From Chitinophaga sp. H8 (GTDB taxonomy: Bacteria; Bacteroidota; Bacteroidia; Chitinophagales; Chitinophagaceae), in contig NZ_JBEXAC010000001.1 in assembly GCF_040567655.1 (NCBI RefSeq), positions 62,001-126,000 of the forward strand: a stretch of DNA of 64,000 nucleotides, read 5' to 3'. A model generated the notes under the pieces. That model was not told the DNA's origin and did not search any database. It worked only from the letters and a program-made list of their open reading frames with translations. The translations under genes were made by a program, and so were the position numbers. Of this stretch, positions 15,941 through 24,850 are shown piece by piece (position 1 is the first letter of the stretch; each line of letters opens with the position of its first letter).

Positions 15941-17257
15941 ATGTCCGGATTTACAGTAGCGATAGTAGGTCGCCCCAATGTGGGAAAATCTACCTTATTT
16001 AACCGCCTGCTGGAACAGCGTAAGGCCATTGTGGATGATGTAAGCGGGGTAACCCGTGACAGGCAGTATGGTATTGCAGACTGGAGTGGTAAAACATTCA
16101 ATGTTATTGATACTGGTGGTTTTGTGGCCAACAGTGATGATATTTTTGAGCGGGAGATCCGCAAACAGGTGAAAATTGCGATGGAAGAAGCAAATGTGTT
16201 GTTGTTCATGTGCGATGTAACCACAGGTATTACCGATCTGGATTCGGAAGTAGCTGATTTGCTGCGCCGTTCTTCCAAGCCGGTATTCCTGATTGTGAAT
16301 AAAGTAGATAATCCACAACGTCAGCTGGATGCTACGGAGTTTTACAGCCTTGGATTTGAGAAGACCCATTTTCTTTCCTCTATCAGTGGAAGCGGTACAG
16401 GAGAGTTGCTGGATGAAGTAGTATCCTACATTACAGAAGATACCCAGGTGGAATCTGTTACATCAGACTTGCCCAAGATAGCCATTATAGGCCAGCCAAA
16501 TGTGGGGAAATCCTCTTTGCTGAATGCTTTGGTGGGAGAAGAGCGGAACATTGTTTCCGATATTCCGGGTACTACACGTGATACTATTCACACGCATTAC
16601 AATATGTTCCAGAAGGAATTCATATTGATTGATACAGCAGGAGTAAGAAGAAAGACAAAAGTGCATGAAGACCTGGAGTTTTATTCTGTGATCCGTGCTA
16701 TCAAAGCGATGGATGAAGCAGATGTATGTATGCTGCTGCTGGATGCAACCAAAGGTATTACTGCACAGGATCTTAGTATTTTTGGACTGGCAGTGAAAAA
16801 AGGGAAAGGGGTAGTAGTGCTGGTAAACAAATGGGATTTGATTGACAAAAAAGAAACCAATACAGCACGTGATTATGAAGCTAATCTGAAGAAGCGGCTG
16901 GCACCATTCTCTGATGTGCCTATCATCTTTACTTCTGTATTAGAGAAGCAGCGTATTTTCAAATCTATTGAAGCGGCGCTGGAAGTGTATGATAACCGTC
17001 TGAAGAAGATCCCTACTTCCAGGCTGAATGAAGTGATGCTGAAGGCTATTCAATCATACAATCCGCCGGTGGTAAGAGGTATTCCTATCCGGATCAAGTA
17101 TGTTACACAGTTGCCGACTTATACACCCGCTTTTGCCTTCTTCTGTAATTTACCGGATGATGTAAAGCAGCCGTATCGTAACTATCTTGAAAACCAATTA
17201 CGTACTAATTTTAATTTCAAAGGAGTACCTATTAAGGTGTTCTTCCGCAAGAAATAA
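15941..17257 (+). CDS. der: GTPase Der (EngA)
   Basis: Double-GTPase needed for 50S ribosomal subunit maturation. The 438-aa protein has two G domains in tandem: G1 GRPNVGKST and DTGG, NKVD in the first; GQPNVGKSS, DTAG and NKWD in the second. A KH-like C-terminal domain ends in GVPIKVFFRKK. Length and order are standard. It follows era at 122 bp, a pairing that makes sense because both act in ribosome assembly. ATG at 15941 gives MSGFTVAIVGRPNVGKS. Confidence 0.97.
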   Translation: MSGFTVAIVGRPNVGKSTLFNRLLEQRKAIVDDVSGVTRDRQYGIADWSGKTFNVIDTGGFVANSDDIFEREIRKQVKIAMEEANVLLFMCDVTTGITDLDSEVADLLRRSSKPVFLIVNKVDNPQRQLDATEFYSLGFEKTHFLSSISGSGTGELLDEVVSYITEDTQVESVTSDLPKIAIIGQPNVGKSSLLNALVGEERNIVSDIPGTTRDTIHTHYNMFQKEFILIDTAGVRRKTKVHEDLEFYSVIRAIKAMDEADVCMLLLDATKGITAQDLSIFGLAVKKGKGVVVLVNKWDLIDKKETNTARDYEANLKKRLAPFSDVPIIFTSVLEKQRIFKSIEAALEVYDNRLKKIPTSRLNEVMLKAIQSYNPPVVRGIPIRIKYVTQLPTYTPAFAFFCNLPDDVKQPYRNYLENQLRTNFNFKGVPIKVFFRKK

Positions 17258-17290
17258 ATAGCAAAAAACCGCTTATTAAGAAAAAATACA

Positions 17291-17321
17291 TTTTGTAATA
17301 TTAAATATTTGAGTACCTTTG
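17291..17321 (+). promoter_or_regulatory. promoter of the small lipoprotein
   Basis: TTTTG (17291-17295), 18 nt, TACCTTTG (17314-17321), 27 nt before the ATG. Confidence 0.7.
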
Positions 17322-17348
17322 CGGCGGTTTTTAAACAAAACAATAAAA

Positions 17349-17549
17349 ATGAAAAAATTATTTGTATTCGCAATCGCAGCCGGTATGTTTTTCGTAGCAT
17401 GTAATGGTGCTAACTCCGGTGCATCTGCTGATTCAACTGCAACTACTCCTGCTGATACTACAGCTTCTGCTCCAGTTGTTGCTCCTGCTGATTCTCTGGC
17501 ACAAGTTGATACTACTGCCCAGGCTCCAGTTGACTCTACAGCTAAGTAG
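17349..17549 (+). CDS. small Ala/Thr/Asp-rich lipoprotein
   Basis: The 66-aa exported lipoprotein starts with MKKLFVFAIAAGMFFVAC, where the lipobox Cys is residue 18. The mature part is low-complexity (Ala, Thr, Asp, Ser, Pro, Val), with repeated TTA and PAD segments and no fold visible. I chose ATG 17349 over upstream codons because it gives a clean signal peptide and lies just after a strong promoter. It has its own terminator. A strong promoter with a tiny disordered lipoprotein suggests an abundant envelope component, but no function is known. Confidence 0.8.
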   Translation: MKKLFVFAIAAGMFFVACNGANSGASADSTATTPADTTASAPVVAPADSLAQVDTTAQAPVDSTAK

Positions 17550-17595
17550 TAAAGCGCGCTCTTTTAACAAGCGCCTTTATCAGTAGAAAATTATA

Positions 17596-17627
17596 AACCC
17601 TTTCGCGTAAGCGGAAGGGTTTTTTGT
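17596..17627 (+). terminator. intrinsic terminator after the small lipoprotein
   Basis: Stem aaccctttcgc (17596-17606) with gcggaagggtt (17611-17621), GTAA loop, then T-run; one G-U pair. Confidence 0.88.
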
Positions 17628-17740
17628 TTTGAGGAGGGGGGAGTTCTTATAGATTGAGCCGCGTTTTATTTCACTGCTGGTATTGATTGCCTCCCCCGTA
17701 ATTTTTATGTTGCTATTGCGGTGGTTAGTATAAAAACAAC

Positions 17741-17769
17741 GTCCGGATCAAATTTAATTTGATCCGGAC
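17741..17769. terminator. palindromic terminator, bidirectional
   Basis: gtccggatcaaat at 17741-17753 faces its complement up to 17769. T-rich tracts on both strands allow use after the minus-strand phosphoesterase gene. Its stem closely resembles the terminator at 19345. Confidence 0.75.
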
Positions 17770-17793
17770 TTTGTTTTTTACATAAGTTCCTGC

Positions 17794-18681
17794 TTATTTG
17801 ATTGCTACTTTAGTAGGTATGGAATCTATGTTGTAATACTGGTGTGTCACTTTTTCTTTTCCAACTGTAATGATCCGGAATCCGGAAGGATCTTTGCCTA
17901 AAGGTTCACCAATAGCACTGGTGGTCACCATTTCCATATCCTCATATTTTCCAAAGCCATTTTGGTGAAGGTGCCCGGCAAAAACAACCGCTACGCCGTA
18001 TTTTTTAAAGAGGGCTAAATATTGATTACGGGTTTTGATGCCGATATTGAAGTAGGCTTCCGGTTCATCCGGCTGGCTGATAAAGAAAGGATGATGGCTA
18101 AAGAGTACAATATGTTTTGCACCTTTAGCCTTAGCTAATTCCTGCTCCAGCCATTCATACTGTGCTTGTTCCAGGACAGGTGTATTGGCTTTTATAAAAT
18201 TGGAATTAAAGCCAATAAATCTGCTTTGTTTATGTTCAAATGAAAATTTCTCATAACCATATCGGTTAGTATAGAAGCTCACATCTTCCTGCGTAGGGGT
18301 ATTGCCTACATCGTGATTGCCCGGGATAACATATACAGGTATCTTTTTGCTGATCATCGCGGTAATGCGCTTGAATTCAGCCTGTTGGTTTTCATCTTTC
18401 GCATTATTTACCAGATCGCCTGTAATGACAACAAAATCAGGTTTTAGTCTGTTCACTTCTGCTACGGCTTTTTCATATAGCGCAATCTCCTGCTGTAGTT
18501 TCTTAGGATAGAATCCTAACTGGGTATCAGATATCTGAATGAAAAAGAAGGGTTTAGCATTACGGGCAATACGTTGAGAGGCGCATCCTGCCAGTATACA
18601 CATGCAGGCAATACCTATAAAAAGAAAACGGAATTTTAAAATGAATGCAGCTCCTCTGAATTTAGTCATCATGTTTTTCAT
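17794..18681 (-). CDS. calcineurin-like metallophosphoesterase lipoprotein (CPPED1-like)
   Basis: Predicted lipid-anchored phosphoesterase. With ATG at 18681 it is 295 aa; an upstream TTG at 18705 is less likely. The signal peptide ends in ILAGC. Metal-site motifs appear in family order: QISDTQLGFY, TGDLVNN, PGNHDVG, LFSHHPFF and GHLHQNG. The DTQLG form (rather than DxH) and overall pattern resemble the CPPED1 group of protein phosphatases. Substrate is unknown. It is monocistronic, divergent from the next gene. Confidence 0.88.
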   Translation of the reverse strand: MKNMMTKFRGAAFILKFRFLFIGIACMCILAGCASQRIARNAKPFFFIQISDTQLGFYPKKLQQEIALYEKAVAEVNRLKPDFVVITGDLVNNAKDENQQAEFKRITAMISKKIPVYVIPGNHDVGNTPTQEDVSFYTNRYGYEKFSFEHKQSRFIGFNSNFIKANTPVLEQAQYEWLEQELAKAKGAKHIVLFSHHPFFISQPDEPEAYFNIGIKTRNQYLALFKKYGVAVVFAGHLHQNGFGKYEDMEMVTTSAIGEPLGKDPSGFRIITVGKEKVTHQYYNIDSIPTKVAIK

Positions 18682-18835
18682 ATTCTTAACTGGAAGATTG
18701 GTCAATACAAGGAATAAAAGTACTCATTTACAGGTAAGATTTATAACGGAAGTATATACAACGAATTATAAAATTCACTAAATTGATAGTGATAAAAGAC
18801 CTCAATTATTATCCCTAAACATTTAAACCCACTTT

Positions 18836-19321
18836 ATGAAAAGAAGCCCTTATTTCCTTGTTGCTTTATGTATTGTCTTGCTGACTGCTATTCATCCCAC
18901 ATACAGCCAGCATAAATCTTTAGAAAGTGATAAAACCCTGAGCGCCGTAATGCCGGTCGTGTCTGCCCATCAGGATGCAGTTGCACCAGCAGCTCCCACC
19001 AGTTTGGTAAATGTGGTATTGTCAGCATCTTCCTTATCGTATCAGGTCGAAATTCTTGACAGGCGTATTGGTGCGCCTAATCCAGTGGTGGCCGTGTTTT
19101 ATTACACAGCCGGAGATCCTACCACCTACACTGATTTTCACCACATCGTTACTAAGTATACACTACGTTTAAGTTCCCCCAGCAATGGGAGTTTCAAAGC
19201 ATTTAATACTACCTTCAGCAATCCGCAGATTGTAGCAGAAACTTATACTGCCAACACCTTGTTGGAAGAGCGGACAGAGTTTGATCCGGGCAGCACTTTG
19301 ACGGTGGAGTTTATTCCATAG
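18836..19321 (+). CDS. exported protein of unknown function
   Basis: I do not recognise this 161-aa protein. It has a clear signal peptide (residues 1-25, ending HPTYSQ), then a region rich in Ser, Thr, Val and Ala with predicted beta character and no cysteines in the mature part. It lies alone between a divergent phosphoesterase gene and a terminator whose stem is nearly the same as the terminator on the other side of the pair. It may be a small periplasmic or secreted protein. Confidence 0.65.
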   Translation: MKRSPYFLVALCIVLLTAIHPTYSQHKSLESDKTLSAVMPVVSAHQDAVAPAAPTSLVNVVLSASSLSYQVEILDRRIGAPNPVVAVFYYTAGDPTTYTDFHHIVTKYTLRLSSPSNGSFKAFNTTFSNPQIVAETYTANTLLEERTEFDPGSTLTVEFIP

Positions 19322-19344
19322 TTTTTAGTTTCAATGTTATATTG

Positions 19345-19380
19345 AACCCGGATTAAATCTAATTTGATCCGGGTTTATTA
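19345..19380 (+). terminator. intrinsic terminator after the exported protein
   Basis: Stem aacccggat (19345-19353) with atccgggtt (19367-19375), extended by partly paired AT bases, then a T-rich tail. Its sequence parallels the hairpin at 17741. Confidence 0.8.
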
Positions 19381-19420
19381 TTTTTAGTTCCTTATATCGA
19401 CTTACCTACTAAGTAAAACA

Positions 19421-20005
19421 ATGTTTAGACTAATAATAATTGCGATTTGGGTAATGGGTTGTGCTAATCCATCAGTCAACAATAAACTTCAACAGGAAGT
19501 AATAGATAGCAATACATTATGGCCTGGTAATTTTAAGAAGAAAGAAGTTATTTCTACCAATATATCGACAGAAGCTGATTCTTTGTACAATGTAAATATT
19601 ATACGTTATGCAGATAGTTTAGACAGTAAAATTAATACATTAAAAAAGGTCAAGAAAAATCTTGATGTATCTTCGGAGGGCGGTGAAGCTGTACTTTATC
19701 TGTCTGGGAAGGATACCTTAAAAATTAACATCACTTTTTACCGGGAAATGGGGAAAAGTGTATATGTACTTTATCTTAGGAATAGTTACCCCGTTTTTTA
19801 TATTGGCACTACATTCTTTTATAAGGAACCAATTTATATATCTAAAGATGTAAAAATAGATAGTACTACCGTTGATAAGATAGTGCTTCGTAATAACAAT
19901 GTTATTAGCTGGCTTCAAAATGGGGGAGAGATTACAAAGAAATACGAGGAGAAAGAGCAAGAGGTAAGGGAGCTTTATAGCGAAATACAAACCCTTATAA
20001 GATAA
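19421..20005 (+). CDS. putative lipoprotein of unknown function
   Basis: A 194-aa protein with a short lipoprotein signal (MFRLIIIAIWVMGC, Cys at 14). The mature protein is Lys/Glu/Ser-rich, with an end likely to be helical (EKEQEVRELYSEIQ). Base composition is clearly more AT-rich than its neighbours, suggesting a recent or fast-evolving accessory gene. No family is recognised. A coding-like frame follows the stop in another phase (19981-20097), so the gene may once have been longer or may carry a frameshift. Confidence 0.6.
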   Translation: MFRLIIIAIWVMGCANPSVNNKLQQEVIDSNTLWPGNFKKKEVISTNISTEADSLYNVNIIRYADSLDSKINTLKKVKKNLDVSSEGGEAVLYLSGKDTLKINITFYREMGKSVYVLYLRNSYPVFYIGTTFFYKEPIYISKDVKIDSTTVDKIVLRNNNVISWLQNGGEITKKYEEKEQEVRELYSEIQTLIR

Positions 20006-20097
20006 TAGTAACCCTTCAGCTATTAAAAGAGCAGATTAAACAGGAGAAATCGGCAAGCACTCCTCCACCCATACCGCCTCCGGATATTCAGTTTTAG
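19981..20097 (+). pseudogene. possible out-of-frame C-terminal remnant
   Basis: Open frame without a start codon, immediately after and partly overlapping the end of the 194-aa lipoprotein gene. Its second half reads like real protein (QLLKEQIKQEKSAS, then a Pro-rich PPPIPPPDIQF end). It may be the displaced end of the upstream gene or the tail of a lost gene. Confidence 0.3.
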
Positions 20098-20105
20098 TAT
20101 AAAAC

Positions 20106-20140
20106 AAAAAGCCGCAGTTATTACGCTGCGGCTTTTTTAT
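20106..20140. terminator. bidirectional terminator
   Basis: Stem aaaaagccgcag (20106-20117) with ctgcggcttttt (20126-20137). It serves the convergent SMR exporter gene and the plus-strand lipoprotein region. Confidence 0.85.
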
Positions 20141-20156
20141 AAAACACAACATCAAC

Positions 20157-20489
20157 CTAGTGCGCTGAAGACATAAATTTCAGTCCCACGATAGACCCTA
20201 TCAGGGTGCAGATAAAGAACAGGCGCCAGAAGGTGGCAGGTTCTTTAAAGAAGATAATACCCATGAGCACGGTGCCCACAGCTCCTATGCCGGTCCATAC
20301 CGCATAGGCCGTACCAATAGGAAGTGTTTGCGTGGCTTTGAACAATAATACCATGCTGATCGTCAGGCAAACCAGGAATCCGGCGCCCCATATAATAGCC
20401 GTATTACCGGTAGATTCTTTCATTTTACCCAGGCAGGAAGCAAAGCCCACTTCAAATAACCCGGCAATAATTAACATGATCCAGTTCAT
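20157..20489 (-). CDS. SMR-family exporter (SugE/Gdx-like)
   Basis: The 110-aa inner-membrane protein has four transmembrane helices and is likely a dual-topology dimer. The conserved Glu lies in AGLFEVGFA near the N-terminus, and AYAVWTGIGAVGTVLMG is the usual third-helix signature. GLFEV and WTGIGA fit the SugE/Gdx branch (guanidinium or quaternary cation export) better than EmrE, though the branch is not certain from sequence. It lies 76 bp downstream of a Crp/Fnr regulator in the same direction and may be controlled by it. Confidence 0.88.
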   Translation of the reverse strand: MNWIMLIIAGLFEVGFASCLGKMKESTGNTAIIWGAGFLVCLTISMVLLFKATQTLPIGTAYAVWTGIGAVGTVLMGIIFFKEPATFWRLFFICTLIGSIVGLKFMSSAH

Positions 20490-20565
20490 AATGATATATT
20501 TTCTGGATGCAAAGTTCTGACTTGAGTAGCAAAAAAAAATTTACAAATGATAATTAATGAAGGCG

Positions 20566-21135
20566 TTACCGGATTTCTGCCCGGATACGGCTGAGGGAAA
20601 CGGGGGTAATGCCGAGATAAGAGGCCAGCAGGGATAACTGTACCCGCTGGAGCAGGTCCGGGGAGTTATGTAGCAGGTCTTTGTATCGCTCACTTGCGGT
20701 TTTGAACTGGTGCGAAATAAAGCGTTCTTCCAGTCGTACCACTTCATGTTCCACCAGCTTTCTGCCCCAGTTGGCAAATTCGATGTCTGTATTATAAAGC
20801 TGTTGTAAGTCGGACAAACTGATTTTATAAAGCAGGGAGTTTTCCAGCAGTTCTACACTTTCATAGCCGGGTTGGTTTTTCACATAGCTGTTGTATGAAA
20901 ATACGGCATCCCCTTCCAGACCGAACCAAAAGGTGTGTTCATACTGGGTAGCCGTGATGGAAAATGCCCTGACAATACCCTTTTCTATTAAGTACAGCTG
21001 ATGATCTATTTTGCCGGCTTCGATGAGGATATGCCCTTTAGGTAACTTTACCTCTGTAAGTAATGCGAGGAACTTTTCGATACCATGATCGGAAAGGGTG
21101 TTAAAGGCTTTGATCCGTTGGAGGATGTTTTCCAT
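20566..21135 (-). CDS. Crp/Fnr-family transcriptional regulator
   Basis: The 189-aa protein has an N-terminal cyclic-nucleotide-binding-type beta-barrel (about 10-120, with LPKGHILIEAGKIDHQLYLI) and a short winged helix at the C-terminus (SLLASYLGITPVSLSRIR). Ligand-contact residues of true cAMP receptors are not evident, and there is no Fe-S Cys cluster, so the signal is unknown. This Bacteroidota group often sits beside transporter or detoxification genes. Here the neighbour is an SMR exporter in the same direction. Confidence 0.85.
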   Translation of the reverse strand: MENILQRIKAFNTLSDHGIEKFLALLTEVKLPKGHILIEAGKIDHQLYLIEKGIVRAFSITATQYEHTFWFGLEGDAVFSYNSYVKNQPGYESVELLENSLLYKISLSDLQQLYNTDIEFANWGRKLVEHEVVRLEERFISHQFKTASERYKDLLHNSPDLLQRVQLSLLASYLGITPVSLSRIRAEIR

Positions 21136-21160
21136 CAGCAGGTGATTGTGGTCGTTAAAA

Positions 21161-21205
21161 ACAAAAGCCGCAAGTTGAAAAGCGAATTCCTCCTTGCGGC
21201 TATTA
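21161..21205 (-). terminator. terminator after the ctp protease gene
   Basis: Stem gccgcaag (21167-21174) with cttgcggc (21193-21200); on the minus strand it is followed by a T-rich run. The stem shares the gccgca core with the hairpin at 20106. Confidence 0.75.
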
Positions 21206-21220
21206 TTTCAAACGGTGTTT

Positions 21221-22831
21221 TTATTCTTCTCTTTTTTGAACTTCTTTTATTGCTCTTTCTACCATCGGGTCTGTTTCATTCATCACTTCATAAAAACCTT
21301 CATTACGCCATAGTTGCCGGGCAAAGAGGGCTTTCAGGCGGGTTTTTATCTCCGTTTCTTCTTTAGCAGTGATCCGGTCTATCCCTTTGATGCTGTCGGC
21401 CTGGGCAAATGTTTTAAAAGCATTGTAGATGCTGTTGTCCAGTTGATATTGTTTACGGAAGTCTTCCGGTGTTTTAAAACGTTTGAAGTCGTTCAGATGT
21501 TCACTGTAGTACTTGTAGATAAAGTTACCAAAAGTATTACGTGCATATAAGGCGGGCAGGATACCGGAGAAGCGGGTAGTATCATACGGCATAAAGATGT
21601 CGGGGGTGATACCTCCGCCACCATATACTTTACGACCGTTTCCTGTTTTATAAGGTACTGTATCGGTTTGTTTGATACTGTCCTGGTTCAAGAATTCGCC
21701 GTGGTTGAACCGGTTCATGATATCTTCATCATATGCTTCACGGCCATTGGCATACGGTTTCTGGATACTTCTGCCTGAAGGAATAAAGTAGCGGGCAACG
21801 GTAAGGCGTAATGCACCACCATTATTCAGGTCAAACTGTTCCTGCACCAGCCCTTTACCAAAGGTGCGGCGGCCAATGATCGTACCACGGTCCCAGTCCT
21901 GTATGGCACCCGCCAGTATTTCGCTGGCAGAGGCAGAGCCTTCATCCGTTAATATGGCCAGGGCACCTTTTTCAAACATACCCGGACGTTGACATTTATA
22001 GTCGGTACGGGGATAGCTTTTGCCTTCTGTGTAAAGGATCAGTTTATTGCCATCCAGCAGTTCGTCTGCCACACGGGTAGCAGCATCCAGGAACCCACCG
22101 GGGTTCTGGCGTACGTCTATCACCAGTTTTTTCATCCCCAGCTTTTCCAGTTTACGCATGGCATCCATAAACTCGGTATAGGTAGTAGCGGAGAACTTGC
22201 TGATTTTCACATAACCCACTTCCGGGGTCAGCATATAACTGGCATCAATACTCCATAAAGGAATAACGCCGCGTGTGATCTGAACATCTACCAGTTTTTG
22301 CTGGCGCAGCATGGTTACTTTTACCTTGGAACCTTTAGGACCACGCAATACTTTACGGATCTTTTCCGGCGTAATGGAGTTACCTGCTACCAGGGAGTCG
22401 CTCACTTTAATGATCTTATCACCGGTTTGCACACCAGCAGCTTCTGAAGGACCGCCAGCCAGTACAGATATTACATTGACAGTATCGGCGCTGATATTGA
22501 ATTCTACTCCTATCCCTTCGAAGTTACCCTCCAGGTCTTCATTCACTGCCTGCAGGCTGGAGGGGGGGATATATACCGAATGCGGGTCAAGGTGGGTAAG
22601 CATACCGTCTATTGCCTCCTGTTGTAATTTATCAAGATTGAGGGTATCTACATACTTTACTTTGATCAGGTCCATCACTTCCTGTAAAGTTCCCCGGTTA
22701 CCTTTATTAAAGAAAATGGCAGTGCCGCCGCTTTGGGCTCCCGGCATTTTATTTCCGAGGAACATGCCCAGCGCTAATGTGGCTGCCAGTAAAAGAGGTA
22801 AAAAAACGTTCAGTTTCCTGTTATTCGACAT
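21221..22831 (-). CDS. C-terminal processing peptidase (S41) with PDZ domain
   Basis: The 536-aa envelope protease has a membrane anchor or signal at residues 8-27, a PDZ domain at about 95-180 (GIGVEFNISADTVNV, GGPSEAAGVQTGDKI), and the S41 catalytic domain. The catalytic Ser is in TDEGSASASEI (about 299-303) and Lys326 in TFGKGLVQ. RQNPGGFLDAA is also conserved. The C-terminal 120 residues are an extra helical region. It probably trims periplasmic proteins; substrates are unknown. It is divergent from the amino-sugar kinase gene. Confidence 0.93.
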   Translation of the reverse strand: MSNNRKLNVFLPLLLAATLALGMFLGNKMPGAQSGGTAIFFNKGNRGTLQEVMDLIKVKYVDTLNLDKLQQEAIDGMLTHLDPHSVYIPPSSLQAVNEDLEGNFEGIGVEFNISADTVNVISVLAGGPSEAAGVQTGDKIIKVSDSLVAGNSITPEKIRKVLRGPKGSKVKVTMLRQQKLVDVQITRGVIPLWSIDASYMLTPEVGYVKISKFSATTYTEFMDAMRKLEKLGMKKLVIDVRQNPGGFLDAATRVADELLDGNKLILYTEGKSYPRTDYKCQRPGMFEKGALAILTDEGSASASEILAGAIQDWDRGTIIGRRTFGKGLVQEQFDLNNGGALRLTVARYFIPSGRSIQKPYANGREAYDEDIMNRFNHGEFLNQDSIKQTDTVPYKTGNGRKVYGGGGITPDIFMPYDTTRFSGILPALYARNTFGNFIYKYYSEHLNDFKRFKTPEDFRKQYQLDNSIYNAFKTFAQADSIKGIDRITAKEETEIKTRLKALFARQLWRNEGFYEVMNETDPMVERAIKEVQKREE

Positions 22832-22981
22832 AGCGTAAATATTATCTGGCCAGATATTGAACCGGCAAATGGGATCCGCGTTAATTTGTATATGTGAGCC
22901 CCTTTTGTTTAAATTGTGACAAAAATAGCATAATTCAAGAGCAAACTATTTACGATTCTTTAATTTAATAAATAACCGGAT

Positions 22982-23833
22982 ATGCCAGCAACCGTAAAGC
23001 TGATAGCTGATAGTGGATCTACCAAGGCGGATTGGTGTTTGGTAACGGGGCAGGAAACCCACGCTTACACTACCCAGGGAATGAGCCCGTATTTTTTGTC
23101 TGGCGGGCAGATCCAGGAAATTGTCCGGAAGGAATTAGTCCCCCAGCTACCTGCGGATGTAAAGATAGATGAGATCATTTATTATGGTACCGGTTGTGCG
23201 CAGGCTAAAAGTGCGCAGCTGATGCAAGAGAGTCTTGGTGCGGTATGGCCGGATGGGAAAGTGAGCGTTTCACACGACCTGATGGCAGCTGCCAGGGCGT
23301 TATGTGGCCATGAAAAGGGGATTGCCAGTATTCTGGGCACCGGTTCCAATTCCTGTTACTATGATGGGGAGGTGATTGTAAAGAATAATCCCGGTCTGGG
23401 TTATGTGCTGGGAGATGAGGGGAGTGGTGCTTATCTGGGCAAAAAGGTAATACAGTACTATCTCTACAATACGTTTGATGAAGAGATCCGTGAGCGTTTT
23501 GACCTGAAGTATAATACCAATAAAGACGAAATCCTAGAAAACGTGTACCGCAAGCCGTTGGCCAACAGGTACCTGGCTTCTTTTACCCTTTTCCTGGCAG
23601 AGAACAGGGGGCATTATATGGTGGAGAATATCCTGGAAGACGGGCTGAACGATTTTTTCTTTAATCATATTTATAAATACCGGGAAAGCTGGACCACCTC
23701 GCTGCATTTTGTAGGAAGTGTAGCCTGGTATTTTCAGGATATCATCAAGGAACTGTGTGAGTTATATGAACTGCCGCTGGGTAAAATCGTGCACCGGCCT
23801 ATGGAAGGTCTGGTAGCTTTTCATCAGGGGTAG
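22982..23833 (+). CDS. BadF/NagK-type amino-sugar kinase, likely GlcNAc or MurNAc kinase
   Basis: The 283-aa ASKHA-fold kinase has phosphate loop 1 ADSGSTKADW at residues 9-18, ILGTGSNSCYY as phosphate 2, GDEGSGAYLG, and adenosine segment HFVGSVAWYF. The family phosphorylates GlcNAc-like sugars at C6. murQ lies 187 bp downstream in the same direction, and in Bacteroidota such as Tannerella a kinase of this kind (MurK) feeds MurNAc-6-phosphate to MurQ. I therefore favour a cell-wall sugar salvage role; substrate choice between GlcNAc and MurNAc is inference. Confidence 0.88.
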   Translation: MPATVKLIADSGSTKADWCLVTGQETHAYTTQGMSPYFLSGGQIQEIVRKELVPQLPADVKIDEIIYYGTGCAQAKSAQLMQESLGAVWPDGKVSVSHDLMAAARALCGHEKGIASILGTGSNSCYYDGEVIVKNNPGLGYVLGDEGSGAYLGKKVIQYYLYNTFDEEIRERFDLKYNTNKDEILENVYRKPLANRYLASFTLFLAENRGHYMVENILEDGLNDFFFNHIYKYRESWTTSLHFVGSVAWYFQDIIKELCELYELPLGKIVHRPMEGLVAFHQG

Positions 23834-24020
23834 GCAGATGAAATTTGCAGGGAAATGAGCGTTGTTAAATACTTTCGTAATAACTTGCATCCCATAAATC
23901 CTGTTGGAGCATGGCTGATCCAGTGAACAGCACATGCGTTAAATTTGTGTAATTCGTTTTAATTTGTGGGCGCAGCACTTGTTTCATAGGTTGTTTGCCA
24001 CAAGCGTAAACTAAAATCAG

Positions 24021-24839
24021 ATGTCTTTTACAAGAATAACAGAGCAATCTTCTCATTATCATCACCTGGAGAAGATGAGTGTACAGGAAATACTCACAAA
24101 TATCAATAAAGAGGACAAAACAGTACCCCTGGCGGTAGAGGCCGCTATACCACAGATAGACCGGTTGGTGAGCGCTATTGCCGATAAGATGCTGGCCGGT
24201 GGACGGCTGTTTTATTTGGGGGCCGGTACCAGCGGGAGATTGGGTATTGTGGATGCATCTGAATGCCCGCCCACTTTTGGGGTGCCTTATGGTCTGGTGA
24301 TTGGATTGATTGCTGGTGGGGACGCTGCCATCCGTAAAGCAGTGGAGTTTGCAGAAGATGACCGGGAGCAGGGGTGGAAAGACCTGGTGGAATATGATAT
24401 CAGTAATAAAGATGTGGTGGTGGGTATTGCGGCCAGTGGTACCACTCCTTATGTAATAGGTGCATTGCGTAAATGCCGGGAACAGGGGATCGTTACCGGA
24501 AGCATCAGCTGCAATCCCGGTGCACCGGTGTCTGCCGAGGCCGACTTCCCGGTGGAAGTATCTGTAGGGCCGGAGTTTGTAACCGGCAGCACCCGTATGA
24601 AGAGTGGTACAGCCCAGAAGCTGGTCCTGAACATGGTATCTACCGCTGTGATGATACAATTGGGCAGGGTGGAAGATAACAAGATGGTTAATATGCAGTT
24701 AAGTAACGATAAGCTGGTAGACAGGGGAGTGAAAATGCTGATGGAACGTTTAAGCCTGACCGACTATGATACTGCCCGTGATATGCTGCTCAAAGCCGGA
24801 AGCGTTAAAAGCGCGGTGGATGAATACAAAGGCCGGTAA
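24021..24839 (+). CDS. murQ: N-acetylmuramic acid 6-phosphate etherase
   Basis: Cleaves the lactyl ether of MurNAc-6-phosphate to give GlcNAc-6-phosphate and D-lactate during cell-wall recycling. The 272-aa SIS-domain protein has GGRLFYLGAGTSGRLG, DASECPPTFG, IAGGDAAIRKAVEFAEDD with the catalytic Glu region, and TGSTRMKSGTAQKLVLN. It is slightly shorter than E. coli MurQ at the C-terminus. It is followed 11 bp later by a conserved hypothetical gene, probably cotranscribed. A possible -7 box TAAATTTG lies at 23940-23947. Confidence 0.95.
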   Translation: MSFTRITEQSSHYHHLEKMSVQEILTNINKEDKTVPLAVEAAIPQIDRLVSAIADKMLAGGRLFYLGAGTSGRLGIVDASECPPTFGVPYGLVIGLIAGGDAAIRKAVEFAEDDREQGWKDLVEYDISNKDVVVGIAASGTTPYVIGALRKCREQGIVTGSISCNPGAPVSAEADFPVEVSVGPEFVTGSTRMKSGTAQKLVLNMVSTAVMIQLGRVEDNKMVNMQLSNDKLVDRGVKMLMERLSLTDYDTARDMLLKAGSVKSAVDEYKGR

Positions 24840-24850
24840 CACGAGAAACT

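Noticed and set aside
17404..17586. Leu-rich 60-aa ORF overlapping the small lipoprotein
   Set aside because: It is another frame of the low-complexity lipoprotein gene and extends into its terminator region.
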